Shown: positions 53,075 to 62,103 of the stretch, piece by piece | Layout of the letters: every line of letters starts with the position of its first letter | Position numbering within the stretch: position 1 is the first letter of the stretch | DNA from: Natronosalvus rutilus | Lineage (GTDB): Archaea; Halobacteriota; Halobacteria; Halobacteriales; Natrialbaceae | Reading direction: 5' to 3' | Assembly: GCF_024204665.1 (NCBI RefSeq) | Contig: NZ_CP100355.1 | Span: 3,577,451 to 3,641,450, forward strand | Length of the DNA: 64,000 nucleotides | Translations under genes and position numbers: made by a program | Notes under the pieces: generated by a model | The model's database searches: none | The model's input: the letters and a program-made list of their open reading frames with translations, nothing else | What the model was told of the DNA's origin: nothing

Positions 53075-53084
53075 GCGGCCGAGA

Positions 53085-53636
53085 TCACTCCTCGAGCACG
53101 TCTTGCGACGTGCGATTGGTCACGTCGACCAGCAACGCGAACACGGCACCGAGGACCGTCCCGAACAGGAGGTGCCCGACGAGGCCGTTGGTCGCGAGCG
53201 CGGAGAACTGCGTGGTTTCGCCGGCTCCGACGGCGTTCAGCCAGACGGGGAGGATGAGCATCGGGAGGATGGCCCACACGGCAAAGCCGAAGACGAGTCC
53301 CGCAGCGACGAAGCGACCCGTCAGGCCGGTTCGAGCGATCGCGTCCGTCTCGACGTCCGTCCGGAGCAGCCCCAGAACGGCCTGACGAGTCACGACGAAC
53401 GCGAAGACCAGGCCGAGGACGGCCCCGTGTGCAATCTGAATTGCCCAGCCGGTCGCGCCAGCCGCCTCGAGGCCGTACGCCGTCGGTATCGTCGCCTCGA
53501 TGACGTCGGGGCTGAAGAACCAGACGAGCAGGCCGAACGCGGCGGCGCCGACAGCACCGCCAATCGCGCCACCGATGGGCCAACCGATGCGCCCGCCGAC
53601 GCCGAACCCGCTGGTCGTGTCTGTGTTTGCACTCAT
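53085..53636 (-). CDS. Polytopic membrane protein of unknown function
   Basis: The 183-residue protein has five helices after a short charged head, with many Gly/Ala and Gly-Gly repeats (GVGGRIGWPIGGAIGGAVGAAAFGLLVWFF), TAYGLEAAGATGWAIQIAHGAVLGLVFAFVVTRQA and a final helix (NGLVGHLLFGTVLGAVFALLVDV). No conserved cofactor site is visible. It converges with the regulator gene 11 bases apart. I do not recognise the family. Confidence 0.7.
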   Translation of the reverse strand: MSANTDTTSGFGVGGRIGWPIGGAIGGAVGAAAFGLLVWFFSPDVIEATIPTAYGLEAAGATGWAIQIAHGAVLGLVFAFVVTRQAVLGLLRTDVETDAIARTGLTGRFVAAGLVFGFAVWAILPMLILPVWLNAVGAGETTQFSALATNGLVGHLLFGTVLGAVFALLVDVTNRTSQDVLEE

Positions 53637-53830
53637 GGCGTGTGCTAGCACAGAGGACGGCAAAAGCGAACGGCTGGCGACCGCCCGTCGTTGAAGTCGG
53701 GCCCAACTCGACGATCACGGACCACTCACAACTTGCGCCCGCCCCCGATCCGGAACGAGACGACGCTCGAGCGAAGCGTTCGATTCACCGAACACGCGGG
53801 TTTTTCCGCGAGGCGTGCGAATTGTACGCA

Positions 53831-54460
53831 ATGCCCGAGGAACCGCAGGTCGCCCTCGAACTGCTCGGCTGGCCGCCCGACGGGCCCACGCTCAGGCTTC
53901 ACCACGAGCGGTTCAGCTACGCGGGCAAGTTCGTGATGTCGTCGACCGGGAAAGCGGTCGCGCGCACTCGAGCAGGCGACGACGAGTCCGAGGACGCCGA
54001 CGCAGGGATCGAATTGGCCGACCTCGACTCGAGCGAACGCGCCGACCTGCCCTACGCGACCGACGTCCTCGCCGCCGTCGCGTTCAACGAGGATCGGACC
54101 GACGCCTCGTCGCTCTGGCTCCGGTACGTAACCGTCGACCGCGCCTACCGCGGCCGGGGGCTTGGCCCGAAACTCGTCGCCTTCGTCCGCGACGCGGCCC
54201 TCGAGCGAGGCTACGATCACCTTCGGATCGCCGTCAACAACCCCTACGCCTACGACGCCCTCTGGAAGGCCGACTTCGGGTTCACCGGCGAGACTACCGG
54301 CATCGCGGAACTCGTCCTCGAGCACCCGACGCGGGCGACCACGGAGACATATCGCCGGGGCCTCGAACGCTTCCTCGAGCGCGACCTCTCCGAGGGCGAA
54401 CGCGCGTTCCTAGAGCACCGACTCGAGGAGGGGCCGCCCTCGCGGATCGATTCGCCGTAG
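53831..54460 (+). CDS. GNAT family N-acetyltransferase
   Basis: The 209-residue protein starts [38 protein letters not shown]. The acetyl-CoA motif is [56 protein letters not shown], typical of GNAT. The C-terminal 45 residues ([31 protein letters not shown]) are helical. The acceptor is unknown. The start at 53831 is preferred to a longer upstream frame with no similarity to the family. Confidence 0.85.
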   Translation: MPEEPQVALELLGWPPDGPTLRLHHERFSYAGKFVMSSTGKAVARTRAGDDESEDADAGIELADLDSSERADLPYATDVLAAVAFNEDRTDASSLWLRYVTVDRAYRGRGLGPKLVAFVRDAALERGYDHLRIAVNNPYAYDALWKADFGFTGETTGIAELVLEHPTRATTETYRRGLERFLERDLSEGERAFLEHRLEEGPPSRIDSP

Positions 54461-54541
54461 CGTGGGTGAGCCGAGAGGAGATCCGTTCGTCCCTGCTGAG
54501 GACGATGGACGAAAGTCGGCAGACGAAATCAAGAGGGAACG

Positions 54542-54550
54542 TTTCAAATC
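54542..54550 (+). promoter_or_regulatory. TATA-like box for FEN1
   Basis: TTTCAAATC is centred about 27 bases before the ATG at 54573. Confidence 0.45.
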
Positions 54551-54572
54551 CCTCTCCTTCCAAGAACACCCA

Positions 54573-55550
54573 ATGGGAAACGCAGCACTCCGGGACATCG
54601 CCGTCATCGAGTCGATTCCGTTCTCGGACGTCGAGGGCGTCGTCGCCGTCGACGCCCACAACTGGCTCTACCGGTACCTGACGACGACCGTCAAGTGGAC
54701 CGCGAGCGGGAAGTACACGACCGCCGACGGCACCGAAGTCGCGAACCTGATCGGCATCGTCCAGGGCCTGCCGAAGTTCTTCGAACACGACATCGTCCCC
54801 GTGATGGTCTTCGACGGCGGCCCCTCGGAACTGAAAGCCAACGAGATTGAATCCCGGCGCGACCAGCGCGAAACCTACGAAGCCCAACTCGAGCGCGCCC
54901 GCGAGGAGGGTGACACGGTCGCCATCGCCCAACTCGAGTCCCGAACCCAGCGGCTGACGTCGACGATCCAGGAGACGAGTCGCGAACTGCTCCGGTTGCT
55001 CGACGTGCCCATCGTCGAGGCGCCCGCGGAGGGCGAGGCGCAGGCGGCGCACATGGCCCGCCGCGGGGACGCCGACTACGTCGGCTCGGAGGACTACGAC
55101 GCGCTCCTCTTCGGCGCCCCCTACACGCTTCGACAGCTGACTAGCAAGGGCGATCCGGAGTTGATGGGCCTCGAGGCGACCCTCGCGAAACACGACCTGA
55201 CGCAGGAACAGCTCATCGACGCGGCTATCCTGATCGGGACGGACTTCAACAAGGGCGTGAACGGAATTGGCCCGAAGACGGCCCTGAAAGAGATCGCCGA
55301 ACACGGCGACCTCTGGAGCGTCCTCGAGGCCCGCGGCGACCACGTCGAGTACGGCGACCGGGTTCGACAGCTCTTCCGGGACCCGGACGTCACCGACGAC
55401 TACGAGTTCGACACGAGCCTGGACCCGGATCTCGAGGCGGCCCGCGCCTACGTGGTCGACGAGTGGAGCGTCGACGCTGGTGAAGTCGAACGCGGTTTCG
55501 AACGGATCGAGGAGAGCGTCACACAGACTGGACTGGACAAGTGGACGTGA
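54573..55550 (+). CDS. fen: Flap endonuclease 1
   Basis: The 325-residue structure-specific nuclease trims 5' flaps in Okazaki fragment and repair DNA. The acidic metal residues lie in [58 protein letters not shown] and [17 protein letters not shown]. The C-terminus ends with QTGLDKWT, a PCNA-binding (PIP-like) motif close to QxxLxxWF. Start ATG at 54573 is supported by a TATA-like element. Upstream in-frame codons exist but run through the promoter. Confidence 0.96.
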   Translation: MGNAALRDIAVIESIPFSDVEGVVAVDAHNWLYRYLTTTVKWTASGKYTTADGTEVANLIGIVQGLPKFFEHDIVPVMVFDGGPSELKANEIESRRDQRETYEAQLERAREEGDTVAIAQLESRTQRLTSTIQETSRELLRLLDVPIVEAPAEGEAQAAHMARRGDADYVGSEDYDALLFGAPYTLRQLTSKGDPELMGLEATLAKHDLTQEQLIDAAILIGTDFNKGVNGIGPKTALKEIAEHGDLWSVLEARGDHVEYGDRVRQLFRDPDVTDDYEFDTSLDPDLEAARAYVVDEWSVDAGEVERGFERIEESVTQTGLDKWT

Positions 55551-55700
55551 GTCGTTCGAGCGGCGTAATCGCGCTTTTCTTCCGGTAATCCCGGATTGGC
55601 TTGTCGGCGATTTCTGCCCGCCAGATAAAGTACGGCATGCGCCTGCCGGGTGAGCGTTGACGTATAGCCGTCTTGTGGCCTCAGATGGGGTACTAGACCG

Positions 55701-56009
55701 ATGACTCGAGACCGCACTGCCGATCGATCCGACACGACTGCTCGTGAGGAGCGACCACCCGCGGAGCGTCGCGACGAGAGCGCTGCGGGGGCCTGGGCCG
55801 CTTCGACGGCGTTGCAGACGGCGGTTGCCGTCGTCGGCCTGACGATCGTGCTGTTTGCGCTCGGGCAAGCGTTCGGTGTCGATCTGCTCGGGGTCATCGC
55901 TGGGGCGCTCGGAACGCAGGTCGGCATGTGGCTGGCCATCGCGTTCATCGTCCTCCTGTTCACGGGGGCGGCGCTCCGAGCGGTGTCGTTCGGAACCACC
56001 CGAGCGTGA
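55701..56009 (+). CDS. Small two-helix membrane protein of unknown function
   Basis: The 102-residue protein starts with a charged, probably disordered head (to about 33: MTRDRTADRSDTTAREERPPAERRDE) and then has two helices separated by a short loop (TALQTAVAVVGLTIVLFALGQAFGVDLLGVIAGALGTQVGMWLAIAFIVLLFTGAALRAVSF). The charged head and paired helices are typical haloarchaeal composition. I know no family name. A 385-base gene-free stretch follows. Confidence 0.6.
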   Translation: MTRDRTADRSDTTAREERPPAERRDESAAGAWAASTALQTAVAVVGLTIVLFALGQAFGVDLLGVIAGALGTQVGMWLAIAFIVLLFTGAALRAVSFGTTRA

Positions 56010-56394
56010 TCGATCAGACCACCCCATTTTGTTGAGATGCCGCGATAGCAGCGCATACCCGTAACAGTTCGTCGCTCAATTCGAGGAGACGAGTGGCGAC
56101 GCCGGTGTTTTCGAACAATCTCGAGCAATTGTGAGCGAGAGCGAGAACCACGTGTGATTTAGTCACAAAGACGAACGGCCGGGAGCGAGAAGTCGTCGTA
56201 GCGGCGACTTCTCGCGACTCGGGGAAGGGCAGGCGGTACACCGATGTTCACCGCGAGCGGGCCGACGAGCGACCAGCGGGGGCGAGGAGTGCTTTTGGTC
56301 CAGCTTTTGCCGAGGGACGACGCGCTGTGCGCCAGCTACGCTGGCGTCAGCGCGTTAGATCGCAGCGCAAAAGGTGGGTGTAGAAGGTTGGTTT
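56010..56394. other. 385-base gene-free region with inverted repeats
   Basis: Possible frames are short and low quality (one 75-residue minus-strand reading is basic and not convincing). Inverted repeats at 56185-56215 and 56330-56346 and repeated GCGAG words are visible. They may be a transcription end or a structured RNA; nothing else is clear. Confidence 0.6.
56185..56215. repeat. 11-base inverted repeat, 9-base loop
   Basis: GCGAGAAGTCG (56185-56195) and CGACTTCTCGC (56205-56215) are perfect complements around a nine-base loop. A smaller stem CGCCAGC-tac-GCTGGCG lies at 56330-56346. Confidence 0.85.
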
Positions 56395-57381
56395 CTAGAA
56401 CAAGTGGTCGTCTTCGTCCTCGAGCAGCCGCGAGGGGCCGCCGACGTCCCACGTGGTGGTCGTGACGCCGGTCTGGGCGATGGCCTCCTCGACGGTTTCG
56501 GCGTGTTCCTCAGTGGTGTTGACGTAGACGCTCGCGCCGGTATCAGTCGAGAAGTACGCCGGGATGCCTTCCTCCTCGCGGAGTTCGCGGACGGTGTTGA
56601 AGATGGCGAGGGTGGCCGGTTGCCAGTAGACCCAGCCCTCGGGTCCGGTCATCGTCGTCGCCGCGAGGCTAAGCGAGTCGTGTTCGGCCAGTTCGAACGC
56701 CTGGTCGAAGTCGTCGTTTCGGAGCGCGTCGCGCATCTTCGCGATCTGGCCGTGGATGTGGGCGTTTCGCGCCTGGAACATGTGGCTGTCGGCGGCCTCG
56801 TCGTGGGCATCCTCGGTCTCCTTGTGGTAGGGGACGAGCCCGACGACGATCTTCAGATCCTCGTGGAGGTTGCTCGGGACGCGCCGAGAGCGACAGTCCT
56901 CGTCGTTCATCCCGGTATAAAGTTGGGAGAACGCCCCCGTCACCGACCGGGCGGCCGAGGCCGAACCCACGCGGGCGATGGTCGAGATATCTTGCAGGGA
57001 GGCGTCGAGCTCGGCGGCCTCCGCGAGGGCACGGGCCGCGGCCGCGAAGCCCGACGACGACGAGCCGAGGCCGACGTTGGAGGGGAAACTGTTCTCGCTC
57101 TCGATGCGAACCGGGTAGACGGTGTGAGCCGCGTCTGACATATTGCGGGCCTTGTCGACGACGGCTTCGAGACGCTCGAAGCCCCGTCCCTCGAGTTCCT
57201 CGCCGTCGACGACGTAGACGTCCTCGTCGTAGTCCATCGAGAACTCGACGGTGGTGCGGGTGTGACTCGGGGCGGTGCAGACGCTGATGCTGTCGTGATA
57301 CGGGAGTCGCTCGATGTCGTCGCGCATCCCGTGGTACTTGATCAGGCCCTGGATGGGGTGGGCCATCGCCGTCGCTTTCAT
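56395..57381 (-). CDS. mvaD: Phosphomevalonate/diphosphomevalonate decarboxylase-type enzyme
   Basis: The 328-residue GHMP-type decarboxylase starts MKATAMAHPIQGLIKYHGMRD and has the ATP loop FPSNVGLGSSSSGFAAAARALAEAAEL, the catalytic region RVGSASAARSVTGAFSQLY and TDTGASVYVNTTEEHAE. In Haloferax a protein of this type was shown to act on phosphomevalonate (the haloarchaeal mevalonate route), so the substrate is probably phosphomevalonate rather than diphosphomevalonate. It feeds membrane-lipid and carotenoid isoprenoids. Confidence 0.9.
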   Translation of the reverse strand: MKATAMAHPIQGLIKYHGMRDDIERLPYHDSISVCTAPSHTRTTVEFSMDYDEDVYVVDGEELEGRGFERLEAVVDKARNMSDAAHTVYPVRIESENSFPSNVGLGSSSSGFAAAARALAEAAELDASLQDISTIARVGSASAARSVTGAFSQLYTGMNDEDCRSRRVPSNLHEDLKIVVGLVPYHKETEDAHDEAADSHMFQARNAHIHGQIAKMRDALRNDDFDQAFELAEHDSLSLAATTMTGPEGWVYWQPATLAIFNTVRELREEEGIPAYFSTDTGASVYVNTTEEHAETVEEAIAQTGVTTTTWDVGGPSRLLEDEDDHLF

Positions 57382-57474
57382 ACCCCCACAGGTGTGTGAC
57401 GACCGCTTAAAGGTCACGGCATCGGTGTGGTCGCCGAGTGCGCTCGTTCGTAGCCGTCCCGACCGACGCCTCGC

Positions 57475-58518
57475 TCACTGAAACGCGTGCTGTAACGACT
57501 GGCGCCACTCCTCGGCCTCGGCCGCCGTCGCCTCGAGTTCGTCGACCCGTCCCTCGAGGTCGTCGAGGTCGGTCTCGAGCGCGCACCGCAGGTCGTCGAT
57601 CCGCTCGTCGGTCGCCGTCTCGAACGTTCCGAGGTCGGACTCGAGTGAGTCGAGGTCGTCCGCGACGGCCGTCCGCACGTCGGCGATCGAATCGTCGACG
57701 GATTTCTCGAGGTCGCTCACGTGCGTTTCGAGTTCCTCGACGTCCTCGGTCAGCGAGGCGTCCACCGACTCGAGTTCCGCGAAGAGGTCCTCGCGCAGCG
57801 ACGCCAGCCGATCGTCGACGTGCCGTTCGACGGCGTCGATTCGCTCCTCGAGTTCGTCCGCCCGCTCGTCGATCCGTGCCTCGAGCGCCGTGCGGTCGGC
57901 CTCCCGCTGGGCGGCGATCGAGTCGAGTCGGTCCGTCAGATCCTCCTGACGCGCATCGAGGTTCTGGACGGTCTCGAACTGGGCCTCGAGGCCGTCGGCG
58001 AGGGTGTCGGTGGTCGCACCGATCTCGGCGACCGAATCCTCGAGCGAGTCCCGCGCGGCCTCGAAGTCGCCACGGAGTTCCGCCGTCTCCGTCCCGACGT
58101 ACTCGAGGCGGGAGTCGAGGCGCTCGAGCGTCTCCTCGAGTCCGTCGACGCGCTCCTCGAGTACCTCGTCCGACGCCCCGAGGTCGGTGACGTTGGACTC
58201 GAGCGCCTCGAGGTCCGTTCTGGCTGCCTCGAGACCGTCCTGGACCGCTTCGAGGACGTCATCGGCGGTCCCATTCTCGTCGAAGAACTCGCGCATGGCG
58301 TCGGTGTACGCTTCGAGTTCGGTCAGCGACGACTCGACGTGCTCGAGGCGGACCTCGTTGCTGGTGGCGGTATCGATGTTCAGGGCCCGCCTGAGCGCAT
58401 CCCGCCTGGCCCCGCCCTCGTCCGTGCTGAGCTGGGCGAGCAGGGCGTCGAGCAAGTCGTCGCCGAATCTGTCGTACGGTTCGTCCGGAATCGTGAGTGG
58501 TTCGTTTGCTTCGGTCAT
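57475..58518 (-). CDS. Long coiled-coil protein of unknown function
   Basis: The 347-residue protein starts MTEANEPLTIPDEPYDRFGDDLLDALLAQL. Almost all of residues 65-335 is a predicted continuous coiled coil with heptads of Leu/Val/Ile among Glu/Asp (for example ERVDGLEETLERLDSRLE and DDLEGRVDELEATAAEA). Conserved features apart from heptads are few, so function cannot be assigned; structural or scaffold roles are plausible. There is no membrane segment. The convergent side faces mvaD 93 bases away. Confidence 0.75.
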   Translation of the reverse strand: MTEANEPLTIPDEPYDRFGDDLLDALLAQLSTDEGGARRDALRRALNIDTATSNEVRLEHVESSLTELEAYTDAMREFFDENGTADDVLEAVQDGLEAARTDLEALESNVTDLGASDEVLEERVDGLEETLERLDSRLEYVGTETAELRGDFEAARDSLEDSVAEIGATTDTLADGLEAQFETVQNLDARQEDLTDRLDSIAAQREADRTALEARIDERADELEERIDAVERHVDDRLASLREDLFAELESVDASLTEDVEELETHVSDLEKSVDDSIADVRTAVADDLDSLESDLGTFETATDERIDDLRCALETDLDDLEGRVDELEATAAEAEEWRQSLQHAFQ

Positions 58519-58697
58519 GACCTGAGTTTCCCCGTCTGTCGCGTGCCAGGTGGCCCGCTCACCTGGTGGACTCCCCCCGGAGCCTTTTCGAGAGACTCGA
58601 AGTGGAGGATGATAAGAGTGTCCCTCAGTTTGCATTTCTGCAACTCGTCATCGCGGAACCGAACGCCTGAAATGGTCGCTCTCGAAACTCCCAGGCG

Positions 58698-59381
58698 ATG
58701 GGAACCCCTCTCGAGACTCGCCAGGAGCAGGCCGCCGAGGTGGTCGACCGCCTCGAGCACGAGTACCCCGACTCGACTATCTCACTTCGGTACTCGAACC
58801 GCCTCGAGTTGCTGATCGCGGTGATCCTCTCGGCGCAGTGTACCGACGAGCGCGTCAACCAGGAGACGAAGGAACTCTTCGCGACATACGAGACACCGGA
58901 GGACTACGCGAACGCGCCCCAGGAGGAACTCGCCGACGCTCTCAGTTCGATTACGTACTACAACAACAAGGCAAAGTACATCCGTACCGCCTGTGAGAAA
59001 ATCGTCGACGAACACGACGGTGAGGTCCCCGACACGATGGCCGAACTTACGGATCTCCCCGGCGTCGGTCGCAAGACGGCGAACGTCGTCCTCCAGCACG
59101 GGCACGACGTGGTTGAGGGGATCGTCGTCGACACCCACGTCCAGCGACTCTCGCGACGACTCGGGCTGACCGAGGAGGAGTACCCCGAGCGAATCGAGCA
59201 GGATCTGATGGCGATCGTTCCCGACGGATACTGGCAGCAGTTCACCCACCTCTGCATCGATCACGGGCGCGCGGTGTGTTCGGCCCGGTCGGCCGACTGC
59301 GAGGCGTGCGTCCTCGCCGACATCTGTCCGTCGGAGAAAGGGGACAGCGAGATCGACCTGGCGTCTGGCGAGCCGTGGTGA
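58698..59381 (+). CDS. nth: Endonuclease III
   Basis: The 227-residue DNA glycosylase/AP lyase repairs oxidised pyrimidines. It has the helix-hairpin-helix LPGVGRKTANVVL with catalytic Lys, the aspartate in VVDTHVQRLSRRLG, and the 4Fe-4S cluster CSARSADCEACVLADIC (spacing 6-2-5). The ATG at 58698 fits the family length. Its divergent neighbour is the coiled-coil protein gene. Confidence 0.95.
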   Translation: MGTPLETRQEQAAEVVDRLEHEYPDSTISLRYSNRLELLIAVILSAQCTDERVNQETKELFATYETPEDYANAPQEELADALSSITYYNNKAKYIRTACEKIVDEHDGEVPDTMAELTDLPGVGRKTANVVLQHGHDVVEGIVVDTHVQRLSRRLGLTEEEYPERIEQDLMAIVPDGYWQQFTHLCIDHGRAVCSARSADCEACVLADICPSEKGDSEIDLASGEPW

Positions 59382-59424
59382 CTCGTGGTGAATTGCCGGC
59401 AGTCCTGAACTGAGAGCCTCGAGT

Positions 59425-59634
59425 TCACCGCGTAATCCAGGACACGTACCACAGCAGCGCGCCGCCCGCCAGCCCACCGATGAGGGTCGCGAGGGCGACG
59501 ACCGGAAGCGACGCACCACCCTGAAATGCCATCGTGGCCCCCGAGAGGGCGACGAGCAGTAAAAATCCGAGTTTGAGGCGGCGACCGCCCGACACGTCGC
59601 CGGTTTGGCGCGGTCGTCGGCGCGGGCCACTCAT
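59425..59634 (-). CDS. Small membrane protein, two helices
   Basis: The 69-residue protein begins with a basic head (MSGPRRRPRQTGDVSGGRRLK) and has two helices (LGFLLLVALSGATMAFQGG and LPVVALATLIGGLAGGALLWYVSWI). Its ATG overlaps the stop of a possible 34-residue upstream ORF by ATGA. No family is recognised. It ends 43 bases from the nth stop, convergent. Confidence 0.6.
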   Translation of the reverse strand: MSGPRRRPRQTGDVSGGRRLKLGFLLLVALSGATMAFQGGASLPVVALATLIGGLAGGALLWYVSWITR

Positions 59635-59735
59635 GGTCGCACCCGGTTAGCCGATCCGCGGATTCCGCACTCGTCTCCGTACTCGCGCTCGACCTCGAGT
59701 CCACGACTGCGCTCGACGAAACGGACGCCACTCAT
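59631..59735 (-). CDS. Possible 34-residue protein translationally coupled to the next gene
   Basis: An ATG at 59735, right after an in-frame TAG, opens a 34-residue frame (MSGVRFVERSRGLEVEREYG and onward) whose TGA overlaps the ATG of the 69-residue membrane gene (ATGA). The codon style is haloarchaeal and the overlap is typical of coupled genes, but I cannot confirm conservation. Confidence 0.45.
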   Translation of the reverse strand: MSGVRFVERSRGLEVEREYGDECGIRGSANRVRP

Positions 59736-59821
59736 ACGCTACCGCTGGTGCTCGAGGGGCAAAATCGCGTCGGGATGGCGACGGTCGCGCCTCGACTCAC
59801 CTGGGCCGGTCGCGTCTCGGA

Positions 59822-60298
59822 TCACTCGGGCGGAACGTACGTCACGCCCGCGGGTTCGTCTTCCTTGGGAGCCTCGACGACGATCGTCGAGGACAACCTG
59901 TTGAACAGCCGCACGTACTCGCCCTCCATGGCGATCCAGCCGATCAGCGCGTCGAGCGGGAGCAAGAACGCCTTGCCAAAGCTCTCGAGCGCCGCCGTGG
60001 GGTAGTCGATCGGGTCGCCACGCTCGTCGGTGACCGCGATGTTCATTACGAGCTTGCCGGCTGACTGACCGTTGTACCCCTCGAGGGCGGTCCAGTAGAG
60101 CCAGATTCCGAGGCCGTTGACGCCGAGAAACGAGGGCGAAAACGACAGGTCGCCGGTGACGAGCGAGAGCGTCCCGACCGCTTCGCCCAGACCGGAGAGG
60201 GCCGCACCTACGATGAGTACGTCGATCAGCCACGCCCAGAAACGATCCTCCCAGGACGCGAGATGGAGCGCCCTCTCGGTTGCCGGCGTCTCATCCAT
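59822..60298 (-). CDS. RDD family membrane protein
   Basis: The 158-residue protein has the RDD layout: WEDRFWAWLIDVLIVGAAL at the start (the Arg and Asp of the name), then helices at about 25-42, 60-77 and 115-135, and GYNGQSAGKLVMNIAVTDERGDPIDYPTAALE. RDD proteins are small membrane proteins of uncertain transport-like or regulatory role. It ends with a Pro/Glu-rich tail. Upstream lies the 490-base gap described next. Confidence 0.85.
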   Translation of the reverse strand: MDETPATERALHLASWEDRFWAWLIDVLIVGAALSGLGEAVGTLSLVTGDLSFSPSFLGVNGLGIWLYWTALEGYNGQSAGKLVMNIAVTDERGDPIDYPTAALESFGKAFLLPLDALIGWIAMEGEYVRLFNRLSSTIVVEAPKEDEPAGVTYVPPE

Positions 60299-60392
60299 GA
60301 CCCGTATACTGGCCGGTGTGAAGTTATCAGTACCGTTCGATGATCGTCGCGTGACCCACCGATATCGAGGGCGACGTGGCGATAATTCTCGG

Positions 60393-60659
60393 CTAGCTCG
60401 AGTTGCACGCCGCGCGAAACCGGATGCCGACGGTACCGATCCAGCGACCGGTGACCAGGGCGACCGCCTCGAGGAAAAACAGAACGAAACAGATCGGTAG
60501 CGGTGAACCTTCGGCCCGTCGCCCCCCCCCCCCCACCCCACCCTCGAGCCCGTCATCGCTAGCGTCTTCGTCGAGCGTTCGGTCACCACAAGTCCCAATT
60601 ACCGCGGGAGGAGGGCGCAATGGGTGATTCAGCGCCGTTAAATTTCCGCGAAAGCACAC
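60393..60659 (-). CDS. Doubtful small membrane ORF crossing the poly-C tract
   Basis: The reading carries a hydrophobic stretch PICFVLFFLEAVALVTGRWIGTVGI near its end and glycines from the poly-C tract. The first part looks unlike a protein. A real small membrane gene could begin after the tract, but no start is evident there. Confidence 0.25.
   Translation of the reverse strand: MCFRGNLTALNHPLRPPPAVIGTCGDRTLDEDASDDGLEGGVGGGGRRAEGSPLPICFVLFFLEAVALVTGRWIGTVGIRFRAACNSS
60522..60534. repeat. Poly-C tract of 13
   Basis: Thirteen C (G on the other strand) stand in a row. Such a tract can slip or be miscounted in assembly; a change of one would shift any reading across it. Confidence 0.9.
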
Positions 60660-60759
60660 CGTCGAAATGACCGGTTAGCACGTTCCCTGCTTCGACTTCG
60701 GAGATCCGTCCGGCGAAATTGATCGTGAAGGTACCGTTCCGGTGAAACGGTCGTGTCGG

Positions 60760-60766
60760 TTTATTC
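60760..60766 (+). promoter_or_regulatory. TATA-like box for the HtrA-like protease
   Basis: TTTATTC is centred about 26 bases before the ATG at 60789. Confidence 0.5.
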
Positions 60767-60788
60767 GTCCCCCTGTATCCTCACCGGT

Positions 60789-61985
60789 ATGCTATCTACC
60801 GTACGAAGCGTCGTCGTAGCACTCGTCGTGGTGACGGCGCTCATCGCATTCGCGGCCCCCACGAGTGGACTGACGAGCGAACGCATCTCAGATTCAGAGA
60901 GGGATGCTGACGCCGCCGCAGCACTCCCACTGGAGGTCCAGGACGAACGGAACGAATCGGAGGCGACCTGCGACTACGTCTCGCTGTACGAGGAGACGAC
61001 GCCCGGAATCGTCCAGGTCCAGGTTCGACCGGCGAACGCGACCGACGGTGAGGCCCCCGGAGGTGGCGGCGGTGGCGGACTCGGATCCGGGTTCGTCTAC
61101 GCCGAATCGAACGCCACGGCCGACGGAAACGAGACGATCTACGTCGTGACGAACCAGCACGTCGTCACGGACCAGACCAACGTGACCGTCGAGTTCGAAT
61201 ACGGCGAGTCTCGCGACGGCGAGGTCGTCGGTACGGACGTTTACAGCGATCTCGCGGTCGTCGCCGTCTCCAGTCCCCCCAAGTCGGCAGAGGTGCTACC
61301 CGTCGCGTCTGAACTCCCGCCCCCGGGTGAACGCGTCGCCGCGTTCGGTAGCCCGTTCGGCCTCGAGGGGACGATCACCGAGGGAATCGTCAGCGCAGTC
61401 AATCGATCGATGCCGCTCCGGCAAGGCTTTACCATCCCGAACGCGATCCAGACCGACGCACCGATCAACCCGGGTAACAGCGGCGGTCCGCTCATCACCT
61501 GCGACGGCGAGGTCGTCGGCGTCAACCGGGCCGGGGGCGGGGAAAACATCGGCTTTGCTATCGGCGCTCATCTGCTCGAGCGGGTCGCCCCATCCCTGAT
61601 CGAGACCGGCGAGTACGCCCACCCGTACCTCGGCGTGTCGACCGTCGACGTCTCCCCGTCACTGGCGGCGGCGAACGACCTCGAGTCGACTACCGGCGCC
61701 TACGTTCACCAGACGGTTCCCGACGGACCTGCGGCCGAGGTACTTGAGGGAACCACTGAGGGCGAGACGGTCAACGGGACCGTCGTCCCCGTCGGCGGCG
61801 ACGTGATCGTCGCGATCGACGATCAGCCGATCAGGAGCGGCGAAGAACTCGTTGGCTACCTCGTCTCCCAGACGGAACCCGGGGACGAGATATCGCTCAC
61901 CGTGCGTAGCGGCGGAGAGGAGGAGACGGTTAGCGTCACGCTGGGCGAGCGGCCAGAACCGGAAACGGGAGCACCGAGTCCGTAG
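60789..61985 (+). CDS. Secreted HtrA/DegP-like serine protease
   Basis: The 398-residue protein has a Sec-type signal (about 1-27, hydrophobic then Thr/Ser), a trypsin-like protease domain with triad His124 (TNQHVV), Asp154 (YSDLAVV) and Ser231 (GNSGGPL), and one PDZ domain (about 270-385; AYVHQTVPDGPAAEVLE). Many Asn-X-Ser/Thr sequons (NAT, NET, NGT, NVT) suggest surface glycosylation. It should degrade or refold exported proteins outside the cell. Cys61 and Cys238 might form a disulfide. Confidence 0.93.
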   Translation: MLSTVRSVVVALVVVTALIAFAAPTSGLTSERISDSERDADAAAALPLEVQDERNESEATCDYVSLYEETTPGIVQVQVRPANATDGEAPGGGGGGGLGSGFVYAESNATADGNETIYVVTNQHVVTDQTNVTVEFEYGESRDGEVVGTDVYSDLAVVAVSSPPKSAEVLPVASELPPPGERVAAFGSPFGLEGTITEGIVSAVNRSMPLRQGFTIPNAIQTDAPINPGNSGGPLITCDGEVVGVNRAGGGENIGFAIGAHLLERVAPSLIETGEYAHPYLGVSTVDVSPSLAAANDLESTTGAYVHQTVPDGPAAEVLEGTTEGETVNGTVVPVGGDVIVAIDDQPIRSGEELVGYLVSQTEPGDEISLTVRSGGEEETVSVTLGERPEPETGAPSP

Positions 61986-62103
61986 CAGCAGGTCGGAGTC
62001 GAAGCCGAGGTCGAAGTCGAGTGCAAATCCCCGGTTTCGATAGCGTCCTGGATACCGTCGTCGAGCGAGAAGGGTATAACCGCAGAGGCGAGTCGAAAGC
62101 CGA

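Larger units (their letters stand above)
60299..60788. other. 490-base region between RDD and protease genes
   Basis: This holds a run of 13 C at 60522-60534, a minus-strand reading of up to 88 residues (60393-60659) that ends with a hydrophobic helix, and the protease promoter at its right end. The poly-C tract lies in the middle of that reading and encodes glycines. No gene is established. Confidence 0.6.
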
